Shown: positions 1 to 12,700 of the stretch, piece by piece
How the letters are laid out: each line of letters starts with the position of its first letter
Numbering within the stretch: the first letter of the stretch is position 1
Assembly (NCBI GenBank): GCA_013399895.1
Contig: VXBA01002143.1
Coordinates: 1,770,012 to 1,834,011 of the forward strand
Reading direction: 5' to 3'
DNA: 64,000 bases
From: Serilophus lunatus
Lineage: Eukaryota > Chordata > Aves > Passeriformes > Eurylaimidae
Translations under genes and position numbers: made by a program
Notes under the pieces: model-generated
What the model saw: the letters and a program-made list of their open reading frames with translations, nothing else
What the model was told of the DNA's origin: nothing
Database searches by the model: none

Positions 1-116
1 CAGTTCTCATTCAGCCTGAACTACTTACAGCTACAATAAAAACACTGATGGATCAGGTCAGAAAGAAAAACAGGGACTTAAGCTCAGGGTTGTCTGGTTT
101 TAGGGCAACTTTCTCT

Positions 117-181
117 TTTATTACACTCCTACTTAATATGTTTTAAAACTCTTAGGCCAAACACGTAACTCTTAATTTATT
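117..181 (-). terminator. Candidate poly(A) signals for the galactosyltransferase
   Basis: Two AATAAA hexamers on the minus strand, at 181-176 and 122-117, lie about 410-480 nt past the stop codon. Either could end the 3' UTR. No transcript evidence is available, and AATAAA is common in AT-rich DNA. Confidence 0.3.
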
Positions 182-592
182 TTTCTCAAATTCACAAAAG
201 ATATTTACAGAACTGTAACTGGCTCAAAATATTTTCCCAAAATATAACACTTCAGAGGCCAATCTGACAGAATGGCTTGAATCCCAATTAACACTTAAGT
301 ACAAACCAGGACAGAGCTATCCAGTTATAGAACAAAGGTTCCAGAAAGCTTGGATCAGCTTGCTGTCAAGGAGACTTGGCTCAGTAGTTAGTTTTACAGT
401 GACTTGGACAATTTTTACAGGAAGCTAGAGCCTGTTTATTAGCTGTCATACCCTATTCCTGCAGCCTGTTCTTTTAAATCTTAAACAGTGTGAAGAAAAG
501 TGAGAGGCAAAAGAATTAGTCTCAGGTGGTGCAGACTCCACAGGACAACAGGAGGTAGCAACTGCACCCAACTTCTGCTTTTGTTTTCAGTC

Positions 593-734
593 TCAAGAAA
601 ATGGAGGAACATATCCAATGTCCACAGTGATCTTGGTGTAAAGAGGATGCTTTGTCCTGGAAAGGAGCCTGAACTGTAAGGAATTCATTCCATCAGCTTT
701 CCATGTTTTCCTGGTATTGTGTCGAGAAGTAGGC
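593..734 (-). CDS. B4GALT3: B4GALT3-type coding exon 6 and stop (residues 298-344)
   Basis: The acceptor is CTTCCTCAG|G and the stop is TGA at 595-593. It encodes KADGMNSLQFRLLSR, then HPLYTKITVDIGYVPPFS. The DGMNSL and LYTxIT(V/A)DI blocks are conserved. The protein ends six residues after VDIG, whereas human B4GALT3 continues into a Pro/Arg-rich tail. Confidence 0.92.
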
Positions 735-3700
735 CTGAGGAAGGAAGAATACCTGCAGTTAGACAGAAGAACAGAGGTGACATTCGCAGCCGAAGCACAA
801 GGGTTAAAAGGTACGAGGGGTTAGCAGAGAAGCCCTGAGAAAATTCTTCCCATGTGATACAGAATAAACAGATTAGAGTAAGTTCACACTGAGTTTTCTG
901 AACAAGGAGGACAACTTGGACTGGACCAATCAGACAAGGAGACCAGCAAGGTGGCAGCTACAGTAGCAGGAGGCAGCAGCTTAGAGAGAGACCTGGGAGT
1001 GCAACAGAGAGGCTTCCAGCAACCGTGTACATAGGCTGCTGTAGGTAAATTTTTAGACAAGGTTGTTATGGAAACCTGAGTTTTGAAATAGCAAAGGGAA
1101 CCTGCACTTGTCAGTATGAGAAGCCCACACCACACTTGACCCAACACCCTCCTCCAGCTCTTCTATATAAAACAGCCTTGGCTAAAGTCTCTCACAGCAC
1201 CTTCCTCATGTCTTCAACCTAGAATACTGCTTTCCACTATTTTAATGGCATATTGTAACTCCACACAGCTTGAAGAGCAGTTTTTATTAGAGGGAAATTG
1301 TAGCAAACTGCCTCTTCAAAGTGAACTCTCCCCATTTACAAGACAGGCAGTATTTTCTCTTAAAAGTTTTACTCCCTGAATGATTTGATGCTTAAGCTTC
1401 CCAGCTTGAATGTATCCTTCACAATAGGAAAAAAAGCAGGAAGCAAGGAGAAACCCTTCACATGCAAAGACAGCAGTTGGATGATTCAGTTGAAAGTGAC
1501 CGGGAGCTGCTTTTAAATAGGCTTCCTAAAGCAGAAAAAGAAGCAGTGACTCGAGGTGTACTTGCTGTCTGTTCTGAGGAAGATGACAGCAGCACTCCAG
1601 CTGCCACAAGGCAAAGAGTAGCCCTCAAGCTGAACAGTTACCTTCTCCAAGGCTCTTGCACGTCTGTCCCTTCATCATAGTTCATCACTTTGTAGTGGCC
1701 CAGTTGAGGTGATGTCCGGACTATTTTCATTCCTGCTAACTGGATCCTTTAAAACAACATACAAAAATATTTGCTTAGGCATAAAGTTGCTGGTTTTAGA
1801 CTTGAAGTTATAGTCAGAGATGATTTTCAGTGTTAATGCAATGAAAAGAAAATTCAGAAGCAGCACAGAGCCACATAATCTTTGCTAGCAGGGTATAGGT
1901 CAGGCTTAGGCTAGAAAGCTCAACAAGGTACAAGAGGATTATGGCAAGCAGGGAACAAACAACAACATACAGAGCATTCAAAAGCAATTCCTATGAACCT
2001 GACAAAATTATTATTCCATTTCCTTCTAAGAGCAGAGCTTTTGCTGCCTTATAGGTCCATCCCATAAAACTGAAAAAAACAAAATTACCTCAGACTTGCA
2101 GTTTCTGAAAGGGAGCCAAAAAGTTTCAAAACCAGATTAAGACTGTTCTTTGAGAAGTGCCATTCATTCACATGGCCTGATTAGACTGGTTCATACAAGA
2201 TTAGTGATAAATACATGCACCAGACAAACAAATGTGAGCTCAGCTGCAGGAGAGTTAGGTAAGGAAAGAGTGGCCTGAAGGTTCAGAATTCCAAAACAGC
2301 TTCTATAAACAGCATTTTGTGTGACTCTCAAGCAACTGGCAACCCACTGCCAATGGCACCTATGTTGATTTGCCAATAAAAAGTGCCTTTAATAGTGCTG
2401 TGGCTACCAAACCTCTGTTATCAGCCTTTACAAAGACAAAAAATTCCTCTGAATGCAAGAATGAATGTTTGTTCAGTTGAGGTTATCTAACTGGCATGTT
2501 TGCAGCATTTGACTGTGTTCCATCGAGGTCTGATAGAGCAGGAATGTTACAAAGATGAAAGAGGCCACAGAACTGAAAATATTTGTTAGTTTAGAGCCAT
2601 TAGATTATTGTAACACTCCAGACAGTGTTATGATACTATTATTTCAGATTGAGTTTTAGACAAAGTTTCTTGTCTTCTGAACATAGGCTTATGGCACATT
2701 CAATCATAAAGAGAGGAACAAGAACAATAAACTAGCTTTGTTGTTACAGCAAAATTTTGCATTGCAAAATTAAACTAAAACTGTAGTTTGTTAAAGTTAA
2801 TGTATCTCTATTAAGAACCCAGCAGACTTTCCTGTTGTTGATAATGTTAACACCTAAGTGGTTCCAATTAGAATACTGTTTTCCTCTGAGAAGACAGATC
2901 CTGGTGTTTGCCATGGCTAATACAGTACTGCAGTCTGCCAGCTGTAAGTAGCAGCCAGCAAGTTTTTTCACTAACTCTGCTTTAATAAGTAATATTCCAC
3001 CAAAGACAAATTAATTTTTACACAGAACTTTTTGAAATTGGACATTGAAATGTCAAAAAAAATTAATTGATTTTTTTGCTACATGGTAAGAAATGCTTGA
3101 GCACCTCCTAAAATCCAGATCCCAGGTGATTCAAGAACAACCAGTTTGTTCCTAACTTGTTCGGGTTGAGACTTTAGAATGTGCATAAATCATTAACAGG
3201 CACTGTCCATGGCCTACATGTTTTGGCTATCTTGGCCAAAACATTGATAATCATTAGTATAAGTTTTCTCTGAAAACATATGGTCTAATTCCCTTCAAGA
3301 AAAGTGGATTATGTTGCTCCCAGAACAGCCCTGTCTTACAGGAGTCTCTTCAAAGAAGTGCATTTCTGTGCACAACTGGCATGACTCTTTATCACTGGTA
3401 CCAAAAAACACATTACATGCCTCAGCTGTACTAAGAACAGTTGAACAGGCCCAGCATTGTAGTGTTTGATGTAAACATCTATTTTCCTGGCATTCCATTC
3501 GTTTGATAAATGCTGACTCTCTAAACAACCATACGACATTTTAGTTGGCTTTCTCTGAAAGGCAAAGGAGGAATTCTTAAGTTAGAAAATCTGACTTTCA
3601 ATTCCCCAGATGAATACTGCTTTGAAAAAGCTACTGCAGTTCTTAACAGAACATTCCACGGAAGCTGTGTAACTTGTCACACTGTGTAAGACCAAAAAAC

Positions 3701-6700
3701 CCACAAGACTTCTATGGTCAGTTTAGTTTTATGAATCCCCCATGAGCCTGCCTTGGTGCTGGATGACAAAGTGCAATCACAAAGCTGAATAAAGAAGCTG
3801 CAGCCATGATTCTGTACTTGAAGAATCTGCATTAGGCAGAGTACCTGGAACTAAACTCATCATATTTGCTGCTATAGCATGGTGCTGCCATGGCAACCAA
3901 AGTACAAGAAAGACCATCAACTCTTCTATCACTGACTCACATTAGCACACGGGCTTCTCCCCCATCACCCTGCACTGCAGACAAAAGATAGAATTCCTTG
4001 CATTCTTTAATGCCAAGGATCGGTGATTAGGTAATATTTGGAGCAACCTAAATGCACTTAAATTAAATTCCCAACTGTCTGAGAATTAGTAAGTACCTTT
4101 TTAGTCATCAAGCCTGCAGATTCCTTCCCTGCCTGGGGCTGTCAATGTCAGAGGAGGCACTTGACAGCTACTAGTGGCACAAGGATGTGAAGTCACATTC
4201 TGCTCTCCAGAACTAAGAAAGCTTTGTTTGCCCAGCACAGAGTGATTGGACTCAGAGGCTCTGAGCATCTGACAGTACCCGTTCCCAATGCCAACAGCGT
4301 TTTGGATTCTAATGATACTGCAAGCCACAGTAAGGAACAGTGTCTTGGTTTTTTCTTAGGGTAGTGCCACACTTCACTAGCCAGCTTAGTTCTATTTTAA
4401 GCCTGTCTCGTGCATTAGTACCTTGTAGCAATGTCATCATTTTCACCACCATCACCCCAGTATGTGTTTGGAAACCCATTCATCTTCATGTAATGATCTG
4501 GAGTCAGAGCAGATACACCCCCAAAAAACGACTTGTAAGGCAGACTAAAAGAGAAAAAAACCAAAACACAAAAAACAAAGCATCAATATCGAAGGCTAAT
4601 ATCTGTCCTCCACAACTAACAATGTGATCCAAGTCACATATATTTTACAGACACTGTCATTACAATGCCAAAACAGTAAACCCAGTGTAATTCCCATCAT
4701 GTTCCATTCCCTGCATTGTTCCCTGCCATCAACCCCCAAAGCAGACAAAAGTAAAGCTGGTTTCAAAATTCACATCTTCGGTCAGTTTAAAATACTTGCA
4801 GCCTATCACATCATCTTCCACCTCATATTTTTATGCTAAAGGAAAGTCAAACTGAAACCCATCAGTCATTTGCCAAGCTAAGCTATCAGCGTAACACGGA
4901 ATTACGGGCAACAAACTGTTCAAAATTGCACACTTAGGTCATTAATATCCTTTTCTAGGGAAGTCAATACAGCAAAACTAACACACTTAGAAGTCCTATG
5001 TTTCACTGTTCCCATCCATTCTTTCTGAGCAGAAAATGAACCAATTAGAATGTATACACAGAAAGCCAAGTGAGGTCGGCACTTACGTGTACTGAAACTT
5101 ATCCATGGCACTTGCCATATGCTTGGGATAGTACTCATCACAAATGTAGAGGTTATAGTCATTCTCGGGTACCAGGTCAACATCATGCAGGACAAGGCAG
5201 TCCCAGTCTTCATCCTTCATGGCTTCCCGGACGCCAACGTTAAGCAGCTTTGCTCGGTTAAATGAACCATTCCCCACCTGGAAAAGGAAACCTACCTTTC
5301 TTCACCAAAACAACAAAGACAGTAACGCAATTAAGGCTTGCGTTAATAAAAAAGCCTGATTCGGTTGAATGACACGGTAATGAATCAACACTGGCGTCAA
5401 ACTTCATGGTCCCAACTCTGAAAATTTCACCCATCCTCCTCACAGCTTCCTCAACAAGTGTCAGCTTTGTGGTGTTGGGGGCTACACACTGTTGGCACCT
5501 TGAAGAAGGCCGGCTTTCCAGAGATCCGTAAGCCAATCCTCAGGTGTACATCTGCACATCAACGCTTCTGCCCTGACTACTGTTTATTAAAGTTTAGAAG
5601 TGAGAAAAAAAGATTTGGTCAAACAAAAAAGCTTCTCCCTCCCAATAAACCATTGGTTTTAATTCACGAATCCAAAGCTTGCTCTCTTACCACTCATCTT
5701 TTGGTACACTAGTCCACATCAGTTACAGAAGGCTGTTTGATCTGCATAGGCTGCCCCACACTTCCAAGGATGGGGCATCCACAACCTCTCTGGGCAAACT
5801 GTTCCATCACCATCCTCATAGTAAAGAACATTTTCCTAATATCTAATCTAAACCTACTCTCTGTCAGTTTGAAGCCATTCCCCTCTGTCCTGTCACTACA
5901 TGCTCATGTAAAAATTCTCTCAATCTTTCCTGTAGACTCCCTTCAGGTACTGGAAGGCTACAATTAAATTACCTCTAAGCCATCTCTTTTCCAGGCTGAA
6001 CAAAACCAATTCTCTCAGCCTTTCCTCATAGGAGAAGTGCTCCATCCCTCTAATTACCTTGGTGGCCTCCTCTGGACTCGCTCAAACAGGTCAATGTCCT
6101 TCCTGTGCTGGGAACCCCAGAGCTGGATGCAACACTCCAGGTGGGGTCTCACCAAAGTGGAGGAGAAGGGCAGAGTCACCTCCCTCGCCCTGCTGGCCAC
6201 GCTGCTTTGGATGCAGCCCAGGACACAACTGGCTTTCTGGGCTGCAAGTGCACATTGGTGGCTCATGTCCAGCCCCTCATCCACCAGCACCCCCAAGTCC
6301 TTCTCAGCAGAGCTGCTCCCGATGTGCTCATCCCCCAGCCTGTATTGGTACCGGGGGCTGCCCTGACTCAGGTGCGTTTTTGTTCAGAACCTAATCTGTA
6401 ACTGGGAAGCTCAGCTACAGCACCAGGCACATTTGATTTAGATTTACCTGCTGAATCAAGTAGATAGTGTAACTGAGCTGCTGGCGCTGCAAGAAAGGAT
6501 GAATATAGTAGAGGAGATGGTGAAGGTACTTCTCCTGGTTCCTGTAGGCTACAAGGATGGCGGATTTGTAGCGGGCAAAGCAGTGGGGTGGCTTGTAGTG
6601 GCCACCAGACTGAACAAAAGGGTTTTTTCTGATGATCATCCTTTCACTAGGGAGCCTCTTGAAGGTGATGGTTAACGGACCAACTGTAAGGAGAGACAGA

Positions 6701-9700
6701 AAAGAGAAACAAAGAAAGTAAGATTGGTGATGTTTCTCACCCTTCCTTCAGACCCATCAGATTAACTACACATTTTCCCTCCTTCAGACACCAGCCCTAC
6801 CACAGAACAGTTCACAACACCCACACAGCTGTGCCTACGTGATGATTTCACCACTGCCTGCTGGCCACCTCCCCAGGCTCCACACTGAAGGGTGCTGGGC
6901 TCAGCACCAAGATGCCACGCTACCTGCCAGGCATCCCCAGTCCTGGCACAGCCAGGAAGTCTCACTGGGCTCCTGCAAAGCTTGCTTTTCCCTGGTTTTG
7001 GCTCCCTACCACAGGCTTGTGCTGCTTAGATGAGATCCTTGAATAATGTAAGAAGAGTTGAAAATTAATCAAAATGAACAGACATATCTGCTTTTGTTAC
7101 TCATTTGGAAAACTTCTCTAAGCCTCTTCCAGAAGAGATCTGAGGACAAAGGTGTCCAAATGGATATTCAGCAGGTCAGAGGAGAAATAGTTTAAAGCCT
7201 GGGTGAATGCAAACACTTCAGGAAATGTCAGCTCTATCTTAAAAAACATTTCAAGTTCAATTTGATGTTATAATCACATGCCACAAGGGCTGTATTATTT
7301 CATTTTATACACTGTGATCAATAGGCAGTAGTTCAAAATGTTGGGAGAAGCAGATGACAGAATTGAGAAGAAAGGTGTTAAATTTTCAGGAACAAGCACA
7401 AGGTAGCAAAAGAAAATTCCTCAATTCTTCAGATGGAAAAAGCATGACAAGTCACAATCAAAAAAAATAATAAATTACCACTTTAACACAAATCTCATTT
7501 TTATGATATGAATAAACAAATTGGACAATTATTTAAATGCCTGTCCTCCTGGGTAGTGAGAAAAGCTTTCAGAAGTAGCAGAAGACATTTGTATATTTGC
7601 ATACAATATACATATATTTTGCATATTTATATCCAAATCAGTGTCTTAATGGTTTCCTACAACTGTCAACTTCTAAGAAAATAAAGCACAAATGCAGAAC
7701 AAGATGAAGATTAATGCTTAAAGAACTAGGGAAAAACTTTCATAATTAGAAGCTGACAATTTCAAATGACAGTTCTATTCAACAATTCTCTGACAAAATA
7801 TTTTTTTGCACACCAAGTCTGTAAGGCAAGTTTGTTGTTGTTTTTAAATAGTCATAAACAGATTTTTTTTTCCTTACAAGCTCATGTCTTATTCTGCATC
7901 TTGTAAGTCAGACTCCCTCTTAAACCACTGAAATAAATTATTCTCTCAAAAAACTCCTGATAATGAAGCCTGAGAGAGCACAAATATTTAGGCCTGGTGT
8001 TTGGTAGCTTCATTTGAGCAGGAAAAGCTACAGGTGTGTCAGTTAATTAAGCAGGTGAGTCCAGAGATTTTTCTTCCAGCTAATCCTTCACTGGAGTCTC
8101 TGCTAGAATTCTAATGAAAAAACAAAAATTGAGCCTGTGCTCACCCACATCCTGTTCAACCTGTTTAACTGACATGACAGGAAGCAACACTCCCCCACTG
8201 GTTTGGGGGGCTTTGGGTTTATTTTTGAGTTTTTTTGGTTGGTTGGGGGTTTGTTTTTTTGTGTTGCTTTTGGGTGTGTTTTGTTTTGTGGGGTTTTTTT
8301 TGAGCAGTACACAAGGCTCAGGGACTCAGTTTAGCAGAAAACTCAATGTGTCCATCCCGAACTGGGAAACGTTTTGCTGTGTGGAAGTTGTTATACATCA
8401 CATTTCTGATGGGCAAAGAACACACCCTTCCTCACGCTCTCAAAAAGGTCTAGCCATTGTGAGTCCCACTTGATGGGTTTTGTTGGTTGGTTTCTGTTTG
8501 TTTTTAAAAAGAAAACCTGCATTTTGCTCATCAGCAAGACTGAGCAATAGCTGACTCTTAAGTATCACTTTTCAGTCCTTGCCCAGGTATCTGAAATGCT
8601 GGGGAATTTGATTTTGACTGCATTACTCTCAGCAGGAGACTGGAGCACATTGCCATTTATTTGTACCTGAAACAGAAAGGTAGCTCTTCAGAGAATCATG
8701 CTGTGAGCTCCTGAATCTAGGTCACATTTGCAGTTAGGATCTGATGCTGTTGCCACCTACTTCTGCACATACAATTTTCTTTTTCTGCCTTCAAGACCCC
8801 CAATTTCAGCCCAACAAGGTTTTAAACTTATATATTGCCTTTTAGATCTGTGGACTCCCTCATTATTATTTGATCACCTTTATCACCACTAACCACTGAT
8901 TTGCTGACAACTGGAGCTTGCTAAAGAAGTGGGATTTCAACTACGGATCATTGCTCCAAGGAAAATATAAGAAAGGGAATTAATTCCTTGCACAAAAGCA
9001 GGATTTTGCTCTCTATAAAACTTATAGAGACTTTTTTGTATTACAGAGTAAGATTCTGCAGTGATAATCCTTAAATTAAAAGAAAATAAGATCTAAATTT
9101 GAATGTTAAAGGTATGAGTACGATAACATGCAACGGTTTCACTCCCGTTCTCTCCCTCCATATCCAAGCATAGCAAACAGGAGGGTAATATCTGTATTTG
9201 CCAGGGTTTTTTTAAGGTATAATGTTCTCCCAACCCTGGCTCCATTATCTCAAACAACTCAGCTCAGAAACTCAAACTAACACATACCAAGGGGGAAAAA
9301 ACTCAATAAAAAAACCAGCATTACTTATATCCCCAAAACCTCTGGCTGCCTTACACTCCTTGGCTACAAATTCTGGCTCTCATGTCTCCTTGCTGCCCAA
9401 CTAACAAAAGGCTAGTGCACTGTAATCCAATTAAATCCCAAATGTGAACAGAGCAGTTGCAGGCTGCAACAAAGAAAAAGAAAACGGCCAAAGGGCAGCT
9501 TTGGGAAAGCAGGAAAACCCCATTTTAGACACATCAGCAAGCACAGGCAAGGTACAGAATCAACCCCCTGAAGTGTCCAAGCAATTTCTCTGTGGCCTGG
9601 TTGCCAAGCTCTTTCCGTTCTAGGATGCAGAGGGTGTTTATTTAATGGAAATTCAGTGTGGAAGTTACAACTGGGATTCCCTGTGTGCACTGTTAGCTGG

Positions 9701-12700
9701 TGCCAGTGACAGCACATTCCCTGTTTGCTTTACTTTCCAGACAACACATTTGTCTATCAGGGGGATCTATTGATTTTAACCAGATCTATCCTACCTTAAG
9801 AAAGCTACTGCATGACTTCTGAACTCCTTGCTACACAGAGTTGGCAGCTATAATTACCAAGCCCAACCAGAATAAGCAGAACTTGCACAAGGAAAGCAAA
9901 TGGGAATAATTTGTATAATTCTAACATTGCTTGAAGAAATTAAAAAAAAAAAAAAGGAGACCAACACCTTTAATTTAAGCACAGGTTTCTAATGACAGAA
10001 TACAAGGGTGTGTCGGTGGCAACAGAAAATAAAACTCAGCATCACCACCTTCTTGTTTCTCCTTAACTCAAAAAGAAGTAACTCTGGTAGTGTTAGAAAA
10101 CGTAGCAGGAGCTACTTAATACCACAACAGATGGTCATGCTCATGAAAAGGTTATGACAGATGGAAGTTAAAGGCAGTAACTACTGTAAGAAGGGTTTGG
10201 AAAAAAACCCTTTCATGTCATGAGCAAATGATAGAGTTATAGACAGAACTGTCAAAGTCCTCAAGGGCCAAACCAACTTGTTCAGCACACGCCATGCATA
10301 AAGTAAGGTACCTCTTTAAACCAAAACAAAAATAACAAAACCCACAACTCTTCTAAGCATCAAACTTCTTCCTGGCAAGAGGAAGAGACAAACTGAAACA
10401 AGACATCTTGCGTGCAATGTGAGAAAGTCAGATTTTGAATTTAAATGCTACTTCGTTATGTTTAAAGACGCAGAACTCTAGCTTATAAACACTTGGTTTT
10501 TTCCAAAAACAAAGGAGGAGGGAAGCAGGCAGCTAGTTATTTCTGCTGAAATTTTAACCTTTGAGGGAACCTGAGTAATTTATTCGCAATATTAATAAAG
10601 ACACTAAATACTTTGTGCAATGCTTTTCAAGTTGTGGTCACGAAAGCTTCAACGGACACCATTAGATGTTAAAAAAGTACCATTTGTCAGCAAGATTCTA
10701 GTTCCTCTAAGGGAGAGATGATAAGCAATCACACTTAAGTTCTTACTCAACAGCCCTGGAAGAGCCAAGATGTTATAGATTTAGGAGGCAGGAAAAAGAC
10801 AGATGAGCTGCAAGCTGATTTACATTCAAACAGTTATTCAAATGATCCACTCTATATATAAAAGGAAAAAGTGCTGCACTTCATAAAAGCTCTGATGCAG
10901 AAACCATTTAAGCCATTTGGCATCCTTCAAGTTACTTTAACACGCTTTGGAGTGGGCACAGTGACTTATTACCAGCTCTGATTTGGAGACTGGAGTCCTC
11001 CAGAATTGATTTGAAATCTCATTTAACAGAGTTTGTGAAATTAATATTAAAAGGCATCAGTCTCTCTGATTTAACACTTCCAAGAGAGAGATCACTCTCA
11101 TGAGAGAAGATGATAACAACCATTCAAGACATCTATAAAGTATTGATGTATCTATTCATAGGTGCCCATCAGAGACAAACCAAAGGGCAACTCCCTCACA
11201 AAGTAGCGCTTTTCTGAGTTAAAAAAACCCACAAAACAAACAGAACACCCAGAAGAGGCCGGCAAAGGTACCAGAAGGAATTATTCACTTCTATTTAAAG
11301 GAAAATACCACTGAGAAAAGTTAAGTTGTAGCAGAGCACTCATTTTCGTTCAGCTGAATCTGTATCAGTGCTCCAAATTTCTTGTGTTTCTCCAGAACAA
11401 AGGGTCATATGCTCAGATTTGTTATGCAGCAAAGCTTCCACAATTACTCTGCCTTATTTGCCCCTTAAGTTTTTTTCTCCTGATCAACTTACTGTTTTTG
11501 TGTACGACTAGCATTATGTTTTCATTTTAGCTCTCAAGCACCACATGCAGGCCGATCCCCTGTTCTCAGCACTCTCGGGGATGGGCAGAAGAAAAGATCT
11601 TGAAACTACTTCACAGCTCCACGAGCACAGATCAGGGTAATTTTACCCTGCACCTTCTCCGTACACGTCACTGCTCTTGCTTATCTGATTGTCTGCAGAC
11701 AAGCTGCACAGAATTGCACCTGGTTTTGTTCGGTGTTCTCTTTATTGGAGGCAAAGCCGTCTCACTTGACTCTTCAGGACAGCGGATTCTCATCAGTAGT
11801 GGATACAAATAGGGCGCAGTCACCCTGTTTCTGTTGTGCTTTTTCAAATAAAACAATTCAACCCCAAGCTACTGTAGCTTCCCAGAAGAACTGACGGTGT
11901 GAGTGCACTGAGACCATCAGAGCCTGTACCTGTGCAGAAAGCCATTAGGATTTCAGGATTTACTTAGTAAGGCTGTTTCCCAGGGAAATGCTGATACACC
12001 CCAAGGTTACCACACAATTTCATCGTGCATCCTGCACGCATGTAACTACAGAGGAGGGAAGAACACTGCTCGAAGGAACAAGCACCAGCCTAAAAAGGCC
12101 CATCCAAAGGGCCCCAGCAGAGCTCCCTAACACAAGTAAGTGGCTTGGCCCAAGAGCAATGGCTTCCCACAAAACCTCCACGCAAACCAAGGTCAGGCAT
12201 TTGCTCCAATTGGCTCCACGTGCGATGATCAGCTTTCCTACAACAACTCCTACGGTCCAAGGCTAGTTGAAGACAGCATTGGGATGTGGTTCAGAAAAGC
12301 CAGACAAAAGTACCACGCTACACAGTGCTCTAAGAAGCTGGCGGCCCCAAATGTAAGTCCGTGCTGACAGAACTCATCCATTCATGGCTCACTGATTCGC
12401 TGTTTCCCGAGACGCACCATCCCTTTTAATGGCACTTGCCACGTGCTTTTGCGGGTTTGACTTGGTATTTACTTAAAATTTTTCAACTGTTTTAGTAGTG
12501 CAAAAGATTGATGAATGCTAATTTGGCTCTAGTGTAAATACAAACTAACCTGTGACCAGACTTTTAAGTCTAATGGAGAAGTTTCCAAGTCTAAAGGATG
12601 TGTAACAACCACAGGCCAAAGAGATCACCACGAACAGCAAGGTGCCAAACTATATCCTCATGCAGACCATATTTAAAGCCAAATTAATCAATTTATATTG

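Noticed and set aside
1522..1540. Possible alternative last-exon acceptor (TTTTTCTGCTTTAG) in intron 5 of the galactosyltransferase
   Set aside because: After the phase-2 junction it gives only four codons before TAA and removes the conserved DGMNSL block; the exon at 734-593 continues the family sequence instead.
6037..6401. Three overlapping open frames of about 100 codons
   Set aside because: They are inside the reverse-complement CR1 fragment in intron 2 and are not genes.
10250..10310. Possible CR1 tail-like phrase (CAAAGTCCTCAAGGGCCAAACC)
   Set aside because: Too short and diverged to separate from chance.
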